DNA from: Zoogloea sp.
Lineage (GTDB): Bacteria; Pseudomonadota; Gammaproteobacteria; Burkholderiales; Rhodocyclaceae
Length of the DNA stretch: 39,659 nucleotides
Reading direction: 5' to 3'
NCBI GenBank assembly: GCA_009026175.1
Contig: WBTZ01000032.1
Location: 1-39,659, forward strand
Below, in pieces: positions 32,225 to 39,659 of this stretch (position 1 is the first letter of the stretch; each line of letters opens with the position of its first letter). The notes beneath the pieces are model-generated. The model was not told the DNA's origin. It ran no database searches and saw only the letters and a program-made list of their open reading frames with translations. The translations under genes and the position numbers were made by a program.

Positions 32225-33214
32225 ATGAACGCCCCCAGCAGCGCCGACGGCTTCGTGTCCCGCCAGGACACGGCCCACTACGAGACCGGCGAACCGGTGA
32301 AGTACGCCGTCGCCGACGGCATCGCCAGCCTCACGATGAGCCGGCCGGACTTCAACAACGTGCAGAACTCCCAGATGACCTACGCCCTGGACGCCGCCTT
32401 TCGCCGGGCGGTGGACGACGACACGGTGAAGGTCATCGTGCTGCGCGGGGAGGGCCGGCACTTCTCCGCCGGACACGACATCGGCACCCCGGGCCGCGAC
32501 ATCAACAAGCCCTTCGAGCGCGTGCACCTGTGGTGGGACCACACCAACAAGCCCGGCGGCGAGTACCTCTACGCCCGCGAGCAGGAGGTCTACCTCAACA
32601 TGTGCCGGCGCTGGCGTGAGCTGCCCAAGCCCACCATCGCCATGGTGCAGGGCGCCTGCGTGGCCGGCGGGCTGATGCTGGCCTGGGTGTGCGACCTGAT
32701 CGTCGCCAGCGACGACGCCTTCTTCCAGGACCCGGTGGTGCGCATGGGCATCCCGGGGGTGGAGTACTTCGCCCACCCCTACGAGCTCAATCCCCGCATC
32801 GCCAAGGAGTTCCTGATGACCGGCGACCGCATGGGCGCCGAACGGGCCTACCAGATGGGCATGGTGAACCGGGTCGTGCCGCGGGCCGGCCTGGAGGAGG
32901 CCACCTACGCCCTGGCCGCCCGCATCGCCAGCCAGCCGCGCATGGGCCTGGCCCTCACCAAGCAGGCCATCAACCACGTGGAAGACCTGCAGGGCAAGCG
33001 CAGCGCCATGGACGCCACCTTTGCCTGGCACCACTTCGCCCACACCCATAACGAACTGATCTCCGGCGACCGCCTCGGCGGCTTCGACGGCAAGGCCATG
33101 GCCGCCGCCAACAAGCAGGCGGCGGGGGAGGGTGAAGCAGGGGTGTCGCGGAGCACGGCCCCGCGCCTGCGGAACGGACCGGCTGTGCAAGGCCGGCACT
33201 CAAACAAGGAGTAG
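32225..33214 (+). CDS. Crotonase-family enoyl-CoA hydratase
   Basis: A 329-residue crotonase. Oxyanion-hole segments are R-H-F-S-A-G-H-D-I-G and G-A-C-V-A-G-G-L-M-L-A, and the active-site loop reads D-P-V-V-R-M-G-I-P-G-V-E. It is longer than a standard 250-260-residue hydratase: about 40 extra N-terminal residues, an insertion rich in Trp/His near residue 105 (W-W-D-H-T-N-K-P-G-G-E-Y), and a C-terminal tail that looks disordered. It lies between ipdB and ipdC and is distinct from the EchA20-like gene downstream. A hydratase or ring-opening step in C/D-ring degradation is likely but not identified. Confidence 0.82.
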   Translation: MNAPSSADGFVSRQDTAHYETGEPVKYAVADGIASLTMSRPDFNNVQNSQMTYALDAAFRRAVDDDTVKVIVLRGEGRHFSAGHDIGTPGRDINKPFERVHLWWDHTNKPGGEYLYAREQEVYLNMCRRWRELPKPTIAMVQGACVAGGLMLAWVCDLIVASDDAFFQDPVVRMGIPGVEYFAHPYELNPRIAKEFLMTGDRMGAERAYQMGMVNRVVPRAGLEEATYALAARIASQPRMGLALTKQAINHVEDLQGKRSAMDATFAWHHFAHTHNELISGDRLGGFDGKAMAAANKQAAGEGEAGVSRSTAPRLRNGPAVQGRHSNKE

Positions 33215-33218
33215 CCCG

Positions 33219-34364
33219 ATGAGTATGGACATGACTGCCCTGCTGCGCACCGCCTTGACCGACAGGCTGGGCTGCCGCTACCCCATCGTGCAGACGGCGA
33301 TGGGCTGGGTGGCCGACGCCAGGCTGGTGATCGCCACCACCCGGGCCGGCGGTTTCGGCTTCCTCGCCGGTGCGACCATCGCCGCCGACCAGCTGGAGGC
33401 CGAGATCCGCAAGGTGATCGATGCCACCGGCGGCAGCAACTTCGGCCTCAACTTCCACATGTTCCAGGACAACGCCGCCCAGTGTGTGGACCTGGCCATC
33501 CAGTACCGCCTCAAGGCCGTCAGCTACGGCCGCGGGCCGGACAAGAAGACCATCGCCCGCTTCAAGGCGGCCGGTGTGCTGTGCATCCCCACCGTGGGGG
33601 CGGTCAAGCACGCGCTGAAGGCTGTCGAGCTGGGCGCCGACATGATCACCATCCAGGGCGGGGAGGGGGGCGGCCACACCGGCGGCGTGCCCTCCAGCAT
33701 CCTGCTGCCCCAGGTGCTCGACGCGGTGAAGGTGCCGGTGATCGCCGCCGGCGGCTATTCCACAGGGCGCGGTCTGGCCGGCGCCCTGGCGGCCGGCGCG
33801 GCGGGCATCGCGATGGGCACCCGCTTCATGATGACCACCGATTCGCCCACCCCGCCGACCACCCTGGCACGCTACGTGAAGGTGGATGACCCGCAGCAGA
33901 TCCGCGTCACCCTGGCGGTGGACGGCATGCGCCACCGCATGATCGACAACCCCTTCATCCGCCGCCTGGAAGCGGCCAGCCCCGTCGGCCGGCTGTGGAT
34001 CGCCCTGCGCAGTGCCTGGCTGTGGAAGCAGCAGACCGGCATGAGCCTAGGCCATATGGTCGATGTGCTGCGCCGGGCCATCCGCGAGGATGCAGGTGCC
34101 GTGTCCCAAGCGGTGATGTCCGCCAACCAGCCGGTGCTGCTGCAGCGCTCGATGGTCGAGGGCTTCCCCGACGAGGGCATCCTGCCCAGCGGCCAGGTGG
34201 CCGCGGCCATCGGCGAGCTGAAGAGCGCCCGGCAGGTGATCGAGGAGGTCGCCACCGAGGCCGAGGCCTGCCTGGCGGCCCTGTACGGGCGCCTGGACGG
34301 CGGCGACAGAGACCGCGACAGCATCCCCCGACAAACCCGATCCTCCCTGGAGACCGCAACGTGA
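33219..34364 (+). CDS. ipdC: IpdC-like FMN reductase (nitronate monooxygenase family)
   Basis: A 381-residue FMN TIM-barrel of the nitronate monooxygenase/FabK group (Y-P-I-V-Q-T-A-M-G-W-V-A at the start, Q-G-G-E-G-G-G-H-T-G-G, and A-A-G-G-Y-S-T-G-R-G and G-T-R-F). IpdC in actinobacteria acts as a reductase/hydroxylase-type enzyme on a HIP-derived CoA ester and is encoded with ipdAB as here. The gene starts 4 bases after the crotonase stop and overlaps the following GTG start by 4 bases (GTGA). Confidence 0.85.
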   Translation: MSMDMTALLRTALTDRLGCRYPIVQTAMGWVADARLVIATTRAGGFGFLAGATIAADQLEAEIRKVIDATGGSNFGLNFHMFQDNAAQCVDLAIQYRLKAVSYGRGPDKKTIARFKAAGVLCIPTVGAVKHALKAVELGADMITIQGGEGGGHTGGVPSSILLPQVLDAVKVPVIAAGGYSTGRGLAGALAAGAAGIAMGTRFMMTTDSPTPPTTLARYVKVDDPQQIRVTLAVDGMRHRMIDNPFIRRLEAASPVGRLWIALRSAWLWKQQTGMSLGHMVDVLRRAIREDAGAVSQAVMSANQPVLLQRSMVEGFPDEGILPSGQVAAAIGELKSARQVIEEVATEAEACLAALYGRLDGGDRDRDSIPRQTRSSLETAT

Positions 34365-35113
34365 CGCAGGCTTTCCGTATTTCCATCGACGCCGGCATCG
34401 CCGAGCTCGTCATCGACAAACCGCCGGTCAATGCCCTCGACAGCGTGGAGTGGTTCGCCCTGGCCGGCCACCTCGACGCCCTCGGCGCCAACCCGGAAGT
34501 CCGCGTCATCGTGATCCGCGCCGAAGGGCGGGGCTTCTGCGCAGGCGTGGACATCAAGGAACTGGACGCCCACCCGGAGCGCATCGTGGCCGTGAATGGC
34601 GGCAACTACGCCACCTTCAAGGCGGTGCACCGCAGCCCGGTGCCGGTCATCGTGGCCGTGCATGGCTTCGTGCTGGGTGGCGGCATCGGCATCACCGGGG
34701 CGGCCGACATCGTGGTCGCCTCCGACTGCGCCACCTTCGCCCTGCCCGAAGTCGACCGCGGCGCGATGGGCGGCGGCGCCCACCTGCAGCGCCTCTTTCC
34801 GGTGCAGAAGGTGCGCTACCTGTTCTTCACCGGCGACAAGATCGGCGCCCGCGAGGCCGAGCGCTACGGCTTCATCGAGCGCGTGGTGCCCCGCGCCGGA
34901 CTGCGCGACGCCGCGCTGGAGATCGCCCGCAAGATCGCCGCCAAGAGCCCGGCCATGATCCGCATCGCCAAGGAGGCCCTCAACGGCATCGAGGACGGCA
35001 ACCTGGAAGACAAGTACCGCTGGGAGCAGGGCTTCACCCTGCAGGCCTACACCAGCCCGGATTCCGCTGAAACCCGCCGCGCCTTCGTCGAGAAGCGCGA
35101 CGCCGCCTTCTGA
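34361..35113 (+). CDS. echA20: EchA20-like enoyl-CoA hydratase
   Basis: A 250-residue crotonase with a GTG start overlapping the ipdC stop. Segments V-D-I-K-E-L, G-F-V-L-G-G-G-I-G-I-T, L-P-E-V-D-R-G-A-M-G-G-G and Y-R-W-E-Q-G-F-T-L correspond closely, as I recall it, to mycobacterial EchA20. That enzyme opens ring D of the HIP-derived CoA ester. In the second crotonase loop it has E-V-D-R-G-A in place of the usual catalytic Glu loop, consistent with ring cleavage rather than hydration. It is followed 9 bases later by an acyl-CoA dehydrogenase. Confidence 0.86.
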   Translation: MTQAFRISIDAGIAELVIDKPPVNALDSVEWFALAGHLDALGANPEVRVIVIRAEGRGFCAGVDIKELDAHPERIVAVNGGNYATFKAVHRSPVPVIVAVHGFVLGGGIGITGAADIVVASDCATFALPEVDRGAMGGGAHLQRLFPVQKVRYLFFTGDKIGAREAERYGFIERVVPRAGLRDAALEIARKIAAKSPAMIRIAKEALNGIEDGNLEDKYRWEQGFTLQAYTSPDSAETRRAFVEKRDAAF

Positions 35114-35122
35114 GGAACTGTC

Positions 35123-36298
35123 ATGCATCTTGCCTACACCGACAAACAGAAGGCCTTCCGCGCCGAGGTGCGGAGCTGGCTTGCGCGCAATGTGCCAAAG
35201 GCGCCGCTGGCCAGCTATGACACCCGGGAAGGCTTCGAGCAGCACCGGGAATGGGAGCGCCGTCTCTTCGAGAGCCGCCTGTCCATGGTGATGTGGCCGG
35301 AACACCTGGGCGGGCGCGGCTGCGACCTGATCGAATGGCTGATCTTCGAGGAGGAGTACTACGCCGCCGGGGCCCCGATGCGGGTCAACCAGAACGGCCA
35401 GCTGCTGCTCGGCCCGACCCTCATGGAGTTCGGCACCGAGGCCCAGAAGCAGCGCTTCCTGCCGCGCATGGCGGCCAGCGACGACATGTGGGCGCAGGGC
35501 TGGTCCGAACCCAATGCCGGCTCCGACATGGCCGCCATCACCAGCAAGGCGACCCTCTCCGAGGACGGCAGCCACTACATCCTCAACGGGCAGAAGACCT
35601 GGTCCACCCGGGCCATCTTCGCCGACTGGGTGTTCGGCCTGTTCCGCAGCGAGGCGGGCTCGACCCGCCACCATGGCCTGTCCTACCTGCTGGCGCCCCT
35701 TGATGCGCCGGGCGTGACCATCCGCCCGATCATCGCCCTCAACGGCAAGCAGGCCTTCGCCGAGATCTTCTTCGACGACGTCAAGGTGCCGGTGGACAAC
35801 CGCATCGGCGAGGAAGGGCAGGGCTGGCACGTGGCGATGGCCACCGCCGGCTTCGAGCGCGGCCTGCTGCTGCGCTCGCCGGCCCGCTTCCAGGCCACCG
35901 CCCGCAAGCTGGTGGCGCTGTACCAGGCCAACCGGGCCAGCGCCGACCGCGATCCGTCGATCCGCGACGCCGTCTGCGAAGCCTGGATGGGCGCCGAGGC
36001 CTACGCCTTGTCCGCCTATCACACGGTCGGCCGCCTGGCCAAGGGGGCCCGCATCGGCGCCGAGGCCAGCACCAACAAGATCGTGTGGTCCGAGCTGGAC
36101 CTGAAAATGCACGAGACCGCCATGCGCATCCTCGGCGCCCGCGGCGAGCTGCTGGCCGAGGCCCCCGACGCGGGGACCGACGCCGCGGGCTGGCTGGACG
36201 GCTTCCTGTTCGCCCAGGCCGGCCCGATCTACGCCGGCACCAACGAAATCCAGCGCAACATCATCGCCGAGCGGATGCTCGGCTTGCCCAAATCCTGA
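35123..36298 (+). CDS. Acyl-CoA dehydrogenase (catalytic-type, FadE32/33-like role)
   Basis: A 391-residue acyl-CoA dehydrogenase with complete motifs: W-S-E-P-N-A-G-S-D-M-A-A-I near residue 135, G-F-E-R-G-L with Glu245 at the catalytic-base position, and A-G-T-N-E-I-Q-R-N-I-I at the C-terminus. It lies between echA20 and a shorter paralogue lacking the catalytic Glu, and the pair probably forms a heteromer. By position in an HIP operon it likely desaturates an acyl-CoA formed after C/D-ring opening. Confidence 0.86.
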   Translation: MHLAYTDKQKAFRAEVRSWLARNVPKAPLASYDTREGFEQHREWERRLFESRLSMVMWPEHLGGRGCDLIEWLIFEEEYYAAGAPMRVNQNGQLLLGPTLMEFGTEAQKQRFLPRMAASDDMWAQGWSEPNAGSDMAAITSKATLSEDGSHYILNGQKTWSTRAIFADWVFGLFRSEAGSTRHHGLSYLLAPLDAPGVTIRPIIALNGKQAFAEIFFDDVKVPVDNRIGEEGQGWHVAMATAGFERGLLLRSPARFQATARKLVALYQANRASADRDPSIRDAVCEAWMGAEAYALSAYHTVGRLAKGARIGAEASTNKIVWSELDLKMHETAMRILGARGELLAEAPDAGTDAAGWLDGFLFAQAGPIYAGTNEIQRNIIAERMLGLPKS

Positions 36299-36306
36299 GG
36301 CCGGCC

Positions 36307-37371
36307 ATGGACTTCACCTTCAACGACGATCAGCTCAGCTTCCGGGAGGCGATGAGCCGCTTCCTGATGACCGAAGCCCCTCCCGAGATGCTGCGGGAGA
36401 TCTGGGAAACCGACCCCGGCCGCTCCCCCGAACTGCGCGGCAAACTGGCCGCGCAGGGCCTCACCGCCCTGTCGGTGCCGGAGGATTGCGGTGGTCTCGG
36501 CATGGACGACGTGGCCTGGTCCCTGATGACCCAGGAACTCGGCTACTACGCCATCCCCGACTCCCTGGCCGACACCGCCTACGTGTCCGCCGGCCTGGTC
36601 GCCGCGCTGCCCGCCGGCCGCGCCGGGCGCGAGGAAGTCCTCGGCCGCATCGCCGCCGGCAGCGTACGCATCGCCATCGGCCACCCGGTCAACCCCCTGG
36701 TGGCCGACGCCGCCACCGCCGACCTGTTGCTGTTGCCCCACGGCGACGAGGTGCACCTGGTGCCGCGGGCCCTGGTGGACGTGACGCCCAACCCCAGCAT
36801 CGACCTGTCGCGCCGCCTGGCCAGCCTGGCCTGGGAGCCCAGCTCGGCCACCCGCATCGCCGCGGACGAGGCCGGGCGTCGCCTGTGGGCCCAGGCCCTG
36901 GACCGTGGCACCCTGTCGGTGGCCGGCCAGCTCCTCGGCCTGGCCCAGCGCATGCTGGACCTGACGGTGGACTACGCCGCCCAGCGCAAGCAGTTCGGCA
37001 AGCCCATCGGCAGCTTCCAGGCGGTCAAGCACCACTTGGCCGACGTGGCCACCCGCATCGAGTTCGCCAAGCCGGTGCTCTACCGGGCCGCCCACGCCCT
37101 GGCCCACGGCGGGGCCGACGCGCCGGTGCATGCCTCCCACGCCAAACTGGTGTGCGGCGAAGCCGCCTGGCTGGCCGCCCGCCACGGCATCCAGGTGCAT
37201 GGCGCCATGGGCTACACCTGGGAGGTGGATCTGCAGATGTTCATGAAGCGGACCTGGGCCCTCGATGCATCCTGGGGCGACCGCGGTTTCCACAAGTCAC
37301 GGGTGGCCGAGTCCATCCTCGCCGAGGGCGCCGCCATCGGCCCCGGCCACACTTTCGAGGTGCAAGCATGA
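36307..37371 (+). CDS. Acyl-CoA dehydrogenase-like partner subunit
   Basis: A 354-residue, shorter than usual, acyl-CoA dehydrogenase fold protein (F-N-D-D-Q-L-S-F-R-E-A-M-S-R, then A-Q-R-K-Q-F-G-K-P-I-G-S-F-Q-A-V-K and V-H-G-A-M-G-Y-T-W). The catalytic-base position is Asp199 (A-L-D-R-G-T) and the S-E-P-x-A-G-S-D segment is missing. It is most likely the non-catalytic partner of the dehydrogenase ending 8 bases upstream. Its stop overlaps the thiolase start by 4 bases (ATGA). Confidence 0.83.
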   Translation: MDFTFNDDQLSFREAMSRFLMTEAPPEMLREIWETDPGRSPELRGKLAAQGLTALSVPEDCGGLGMDDVAWSLMTQELGYYAIPDSLADTAYVSAGLVAALPAGRAGREEVLGRIAAGSVRIAIGHPVNPLVADAATADLLLLPHGDEVHLVPRALVDVTPNPSIDLSRRLASLAWEPSSATRIAADEAGRRLWAQALDRGTLSVAGQLLGLAQRMLDLTVDYAAQRKQFGKPIGSFQAVKHHLADVATRIEFAKPVLYRAAHALAHGGADAPVHASHAKLVCGEAAWLAARHGIQVHGAMGYTWEVDLQMFMKRTWALDASWGDRGFHKSRVAESILAEGAAIGPGHTFEVQA

Positions 37372-38534
37372 TCCAAGCCCCCACCAACCAGGCCTACATC
37401 GTCGACGCCCTGCGCAGCCCTACCGGCCGGCGCAAGGGCGGCCTCGCCCACGTCCATGCCATCGACCTGGGCGCCCACGTGCTCAAGGCCCTGGTGGAGC
37501 GCAACGCCATCCCCGCCGAAGACTACGACGACGTGATCTTCGGCTGCGTGGATACCATCGGCTCCCAGGCCGGCGACATCGCCCGCACCGCCTGGCTGGC
37601 CGCCGGCCTGCCGCTGAACGTGCCGGGCACCACCGTGGACCGCCAGTGCGGGTCGAGCCAGCAGGCCCTGCACTTCGCCGCCCAGGCGGTGATGAGCGGC
37701 ACCCAGGACGTGGTGGCGGTGGGCGGCGTGCAGACCATGACCCAGATCCCCATCTCCTCGGCCATGCTGGCCGGCCAGCCCCTGGGCTTCCCCGACCCCT
37801 TCTCGGGCAGCAAGGGCTGGCAGGCGCGCTTCGGCGAGCAGCCGGTCAACCAGTTCTACGCCGCCCAGCGCATCGCCGACCATTGGGGCATCAGCCGCGC
37901 CGACATGGAGGCCTTTGCCCTGGAGAGCCACCGCCGCGCCCTGGCCGCCAGCGAGGCCGGCCACTTCGCGCGGGAGATCGTGCCCCTCGAAGGCGTCGAG
38001 CGGGACGAGACCCCCCGCGCCACCACCCTCGACAAGATGGCCGCCCTGGAGCCGGTGGGGGGCGACTACCCGTCCATCACCGCTGCCGTGTCGAGCCAGA
38101 CCTGCGACGCCTCGGCCGCCCTGCTGGTGGTGTCGGAGGCGGCGCTGAAGCGCTACGGGCTGACTCCGCGGGCGCGCATCCACCACCTGAGCGTGCTCGG
38201 TGACGACCCGATCTGGCACCTCACCGCACCCATCCCGGCCACCCGGGCGGCCCTCAGGAAGGCCGGCATGAGCCTGTCGGACATCGACTGCGTGGAGATC
38301 AACGAGGCCTTCGCTTCGGTGGTCATGGCCTGGCTCAAGGAGACCGGCTACGACCCGGCCCGCACCAACCCCAAGGGCGGCGCCATCGCCCTCGGCCACC
38401 CCCTGGGGGCCACCGGCGCGCGCCTGATGACCAGCCTGCTCCACGAGCTCGAGCGCACCGGCGGCCGCTTCGGCCTGCAGACCATGTGCGAGGGCGGCGG
38501 CCAGGCCAACGTGACGATCATCGAACGCCTTTGA
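37368..38534 (+). CDS. Thiolase, FadA6-like acetyl-CoA acyltransferase
   Basis: A 388-residue thiolase II-type enzyme with the full catalytic set: Cys94 ([10 protein letters not shown]), His344 ([10 protein letters not shown]) and Cys374 (T-M-C-E-G-G-G-Q). N-E-A-F-A-S-V marks the CoA-binding part. FadA6 performs the thiolytic step in HIP degradation, and the operon context fits. It differs from the two Ltp-type proteins in this window, which lack this cysteine/histidine arrangement. Confidence 0.87.
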   Translation: MIQAPTNQAYIVDALRSPTGRRKGGLAHVHAIDLGAHVLKALVERNAIPAEDYDDVIFGCVDTIGSQAGDIARTAWLAAGLPLNVPGTTVDRQCGSSQQALHFAAQAVMSGTQDVVAVGGVQTMTQIPISSAMLAGQPLGFPDPFSGSKGWQARFGEQPVNQFYAAQRIADHWGISRADMEAFALESHRRALAASEAGHFAREIVPLEGVERDETPRATTLDKMAALEPVGGDYPSITAAVSSQTCDASAALLVVSEAALKRYGLTPRARIHHLSVLGDDPIWHLTAPIPATRAALRKAGMSLSDIDCVEINEAFASVVMAWLKETGYDPARTNPKGGAIALGHPLGATGARLMTSLLHELERTGGRFGLQTMCEGGGQANVTIIERL

Positions 38535-38566
38535 GGCGGCGCATGCGGCTACTGCGCGGCCCGATC

Positions 38567-38618
38567 TCGCGACTGCGATGCTCGCCGTACTCATGTACGG
38601 CTGCGCTTCTCCTCGCGA
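38567..38618. repeat. Imperfect extragenic palindrome
   Basis: Inner arms GCCGTAC (38584-38590) and GTACGGC (38595-38601) around TCAT, with outer TCGCGA elements placed symmetrically at 38567-38572 and 38613-38618. Composition here differs from the flanking genes. It fills most of the 144-base gap after the thiolase gene and resembles the dispersed repeats of betaproteobacteria. It may end the upstream mRNA, but no T-run follows. Confidence 0.5.
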
Positions 38619-38678
38619 CCTCGGGCCGCTCGCTACGCCGCCTGCACCGCTTCAATCTACGTTTATTGGAGACAGCAA

Positions 38679-39554
38679 ATGGGTATTTGTGAAGGACGTA
38701 GCATCATCATCACCGGCGCCGGCGGGGGGCTTGGGCGGGCGTATGCGCTGGCCTTCGCCGCCGAGGGCGCCAACGTGGTGGTGAACGACATCCGCCAGGC
38801 CGCCGCCGAGGCGGTGGTGGCCGAGATTGCCGCCACCGGCGGCCAGGCCATCGCCAGCAGCGACGACATCACCCGCAGCGACAGCGCCCAGCGCATCGTC
38901 GACGCCGCCGTCGCCGCCTTCGGCGAGGTGCATGTGGTGGTGAACAACGCCGGCATCCTGCGCGACCGCATGTTCATCAGCTTGTCCGAGGAGGACTGGG
39001 ACGAAGTGATGCGGGTGCACCTCAAGGGCCACTTCTGCCTCGCCAACATCCTGGGCAAGCGCTGGCGCGACCAGGCCAAGGCCGGCAACAGGGTGGACGC
39101 GCGCATCATCAACACCAGCTCCGGCGCCGGCCTGCAGGGCTCGGTGGGGCAGTCCAATTATGCCGCGGCCAAGGGCGGCATCGCCGCCCTGACCCTGGTG
39201 CAGGCCGCCGAGCTGGCCCGTTACGGCGTCACGGCCAACGCCCTGGCCCCCGCCGCCCGCACGTCCATGACCGAGAGCGCCATGCCCGATGTGGTGAAGG
39301 CGCCCGAATCCGGCTTCGACGCCTGGGCCGCCGAGAACGTGGCGCCCCTGGTGGTGTGGCTGGGCAGCAGCCGCTCCGCCCATGTCACCGGCCAGGTCTT
39401 CGAGAGCCAGGGCGGGCGCATCTCCGTGTGCGACGGCTGGCGTACCGGCCCCCAGAAGGACAAGGGCGCGCGCCTCAGCGTGGCCGAGGTGGAGGACGTG
39501 CTGGCCACCCTGCTGGCCCAGGCGGTGCCAGCGCAGAAAGTCTGGGGGACCTGA
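38679..39554 (+). CDS. Short-chain dehydrogenase, HSD17B4/Hsd4A-type
   Basis: A 291-residue SDR with T-G-A-G-G-G-L-G-R-A-Y-A-L, V-V-V-N-D-I (Asp favours NAD), N-N-A-G-I-L-R-D-R-M-F, and Tyr161/Lys165 (N-Y-A-A-A-K). The G-G-G-L-G-R and N-A-G-I-L-R-D patterns are those of 17-beta-HSD type 4 and the mycobacterial Hsd4A/Rv3548c group, which oxidise hydroxyacyl-CoAs or 17-hydroxysteroids. GGAGACAG precedes the ATG. It lies after the palindrome-bearing gap, so it may have a separate transcript. Confidence 0.85.
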   Translation: MGICEGRSIIITGAGGGLGRAYALAFAAEGANVVVNDIRQAAAEAVVAEIAATGGQAIASSDDITRSDSAQRIVDAAVAAFGEVHVVVNNAGILRDRMFISLSEEDWDEVMRVHLKGHFCLANILGKRWRDQAKAGNRVDARIINTSSGAGLQGSVGQSNYAAAKGGIAALTLVQAAELARYGVTANALAPAARTSMTESAMPDVVKAPESGFDAWAAENVAPLVVWLGSSRSAHVTGQVFESQGGRISVCDGWRTGPQKDKGARLSVAEVEDVLATLLAQAVPAQKVWGT

Positions 39555-39571
39555 GCATGGACGAAGGAGAC

Positions 39572-39659
39572 ATGGACACGGGCCGGCGCGGCTTCCTGCA
39601 GGGGGCGGGCGCCCTCGGCCTCGCCGCCGCCACCTCGGCGCTCAGCGGCGTCGCCACCC
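39572..39659 (+). CDS. Partial Tat-exported protein (runs off the window)
   Basis: The first 29 residues only: M-D-T-G-R-R-G-F-L-Q-G-A-G-A-L-G-L-A-A-A, then an alanine/serine-rich stretch. R-R-G-F-L followed by a hydrophobic run is a twin-arginine signal, so the product is exported folded, usually with a bound cofactor. ATG 39572 is preceded by AAGGAGA; ATG 39557 is in frame. A cofactor-bearing steroid dehydrogenase would fit, but no catalytic domain is visible. Confidence 0.55.
   Translation, partial: MDTGRRGFLQGAGALGLAAATSALSGVAT

Noticed and set aside
38578-38784. Lipoprotein-like frame starting M-L-A-V-L-M-Y-G-C
   Set aside because: It lies in the palindromic repeat and runs through the start of a real SDR in another frame, without a ribosome binding site.
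1-39659. CRISPR arrays, tRNA or rRNA genes, insertion sequences
   Set aside because: No spaced direct-repeat array, cloverleaf, rRNA-like sequence or transposase was seen; REP-like palindromes are the only mobile-type elements.

Overview
The window is very GC-rich, densely coded DNA whose gene content is that of a steroid (sterol or bile-acid type) catabolic island in a proteobacterium. DUF1302 and DUF1329 envelope proteins, a LuxR-type regulator, and GTG/TTG starts with GGAGG-type ribosome binding sites fit a betaproteobacterium, perhaps Rhodocyclales. The taxon is inferred from gene content and composition only.

Layout. Positions 1-402 hold an N-terminally truncated HipA/YjjJ-like relic (minus strand) and the first copy of a dyad box. 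403-4771 carries a LuxR-family regulator, a DUF1302 outer-membrane protein and a DUF1329 protein, closed by a hairpin terminator. 4957-8917 is a five-gene redox operon (SDR, SnoaL-like, EthD-like, SDR, old yellow enzyme). 8934-10481 (minus) holds an unknown 167-residue protein and an SDR. 10667-20293 is a side-chain operon: SDR, ChsH2-like MaoC-DUF35, four acyl-CoA dehydrogenases, ChsH1-like MaoC hydratase, Ltp2-like aldolase and an MFS transporter. 20329-21381 is a small non-catabolic island with a macrodomain gene and a decayed parDE pair. 21504-24472 (minus) has an FadH/BaiH-like flavoprotein and an HsaD-like hydrolase. 24719-29291 has an acyl-CoA synthetase, a 57-residue unknown peptide, and a second aldolase with a DUF35-MaoC protein. 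29582 to the right edge is a long operon: HsaC-like extradiol dioxygenase, ipdA, ipdB, crotonase, ipdC, echA20, two acyl-CoA dehydrogenases, a FadA6-like thiolase, an SDR and the start of a Tat-exported protein.

How it fits together. The synthetase would activate a steroid acid. Acyl-CoA dehydrogenase pairs, MaoC hydratases and Ltp/DUF35 aldolases would remove side-chain carbons by the aldolytic route. The extradiol dioxygenase and hydrolase would handle the cleaved A ring of the 9,10-seco pathway. IpdABC, EchA20, the 35123/36307 dehydrogenases and the thiolase would degrade the C/D-ring remnant (HIP-CoA). KstD, Ksh and HsaAB are not seen, so the window is one part of a larger set.

The most striking unannotated signal is an 18-bp dyad, consensus TNGTC-N5-GGACGATG with TNGTC-N6-GACGA symmetry. 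It occurs eight times, in intergenic DNA in front of essentially every catabolic transcription unit and near the LuxR-type gene, usually with a weak -10-like hexamer at nearly constant distance downstream. It reads as the operator of one regulon. One copy drives only the 57-residue secreted-type peptide, which is therefore the best candidate for an undescribed component.
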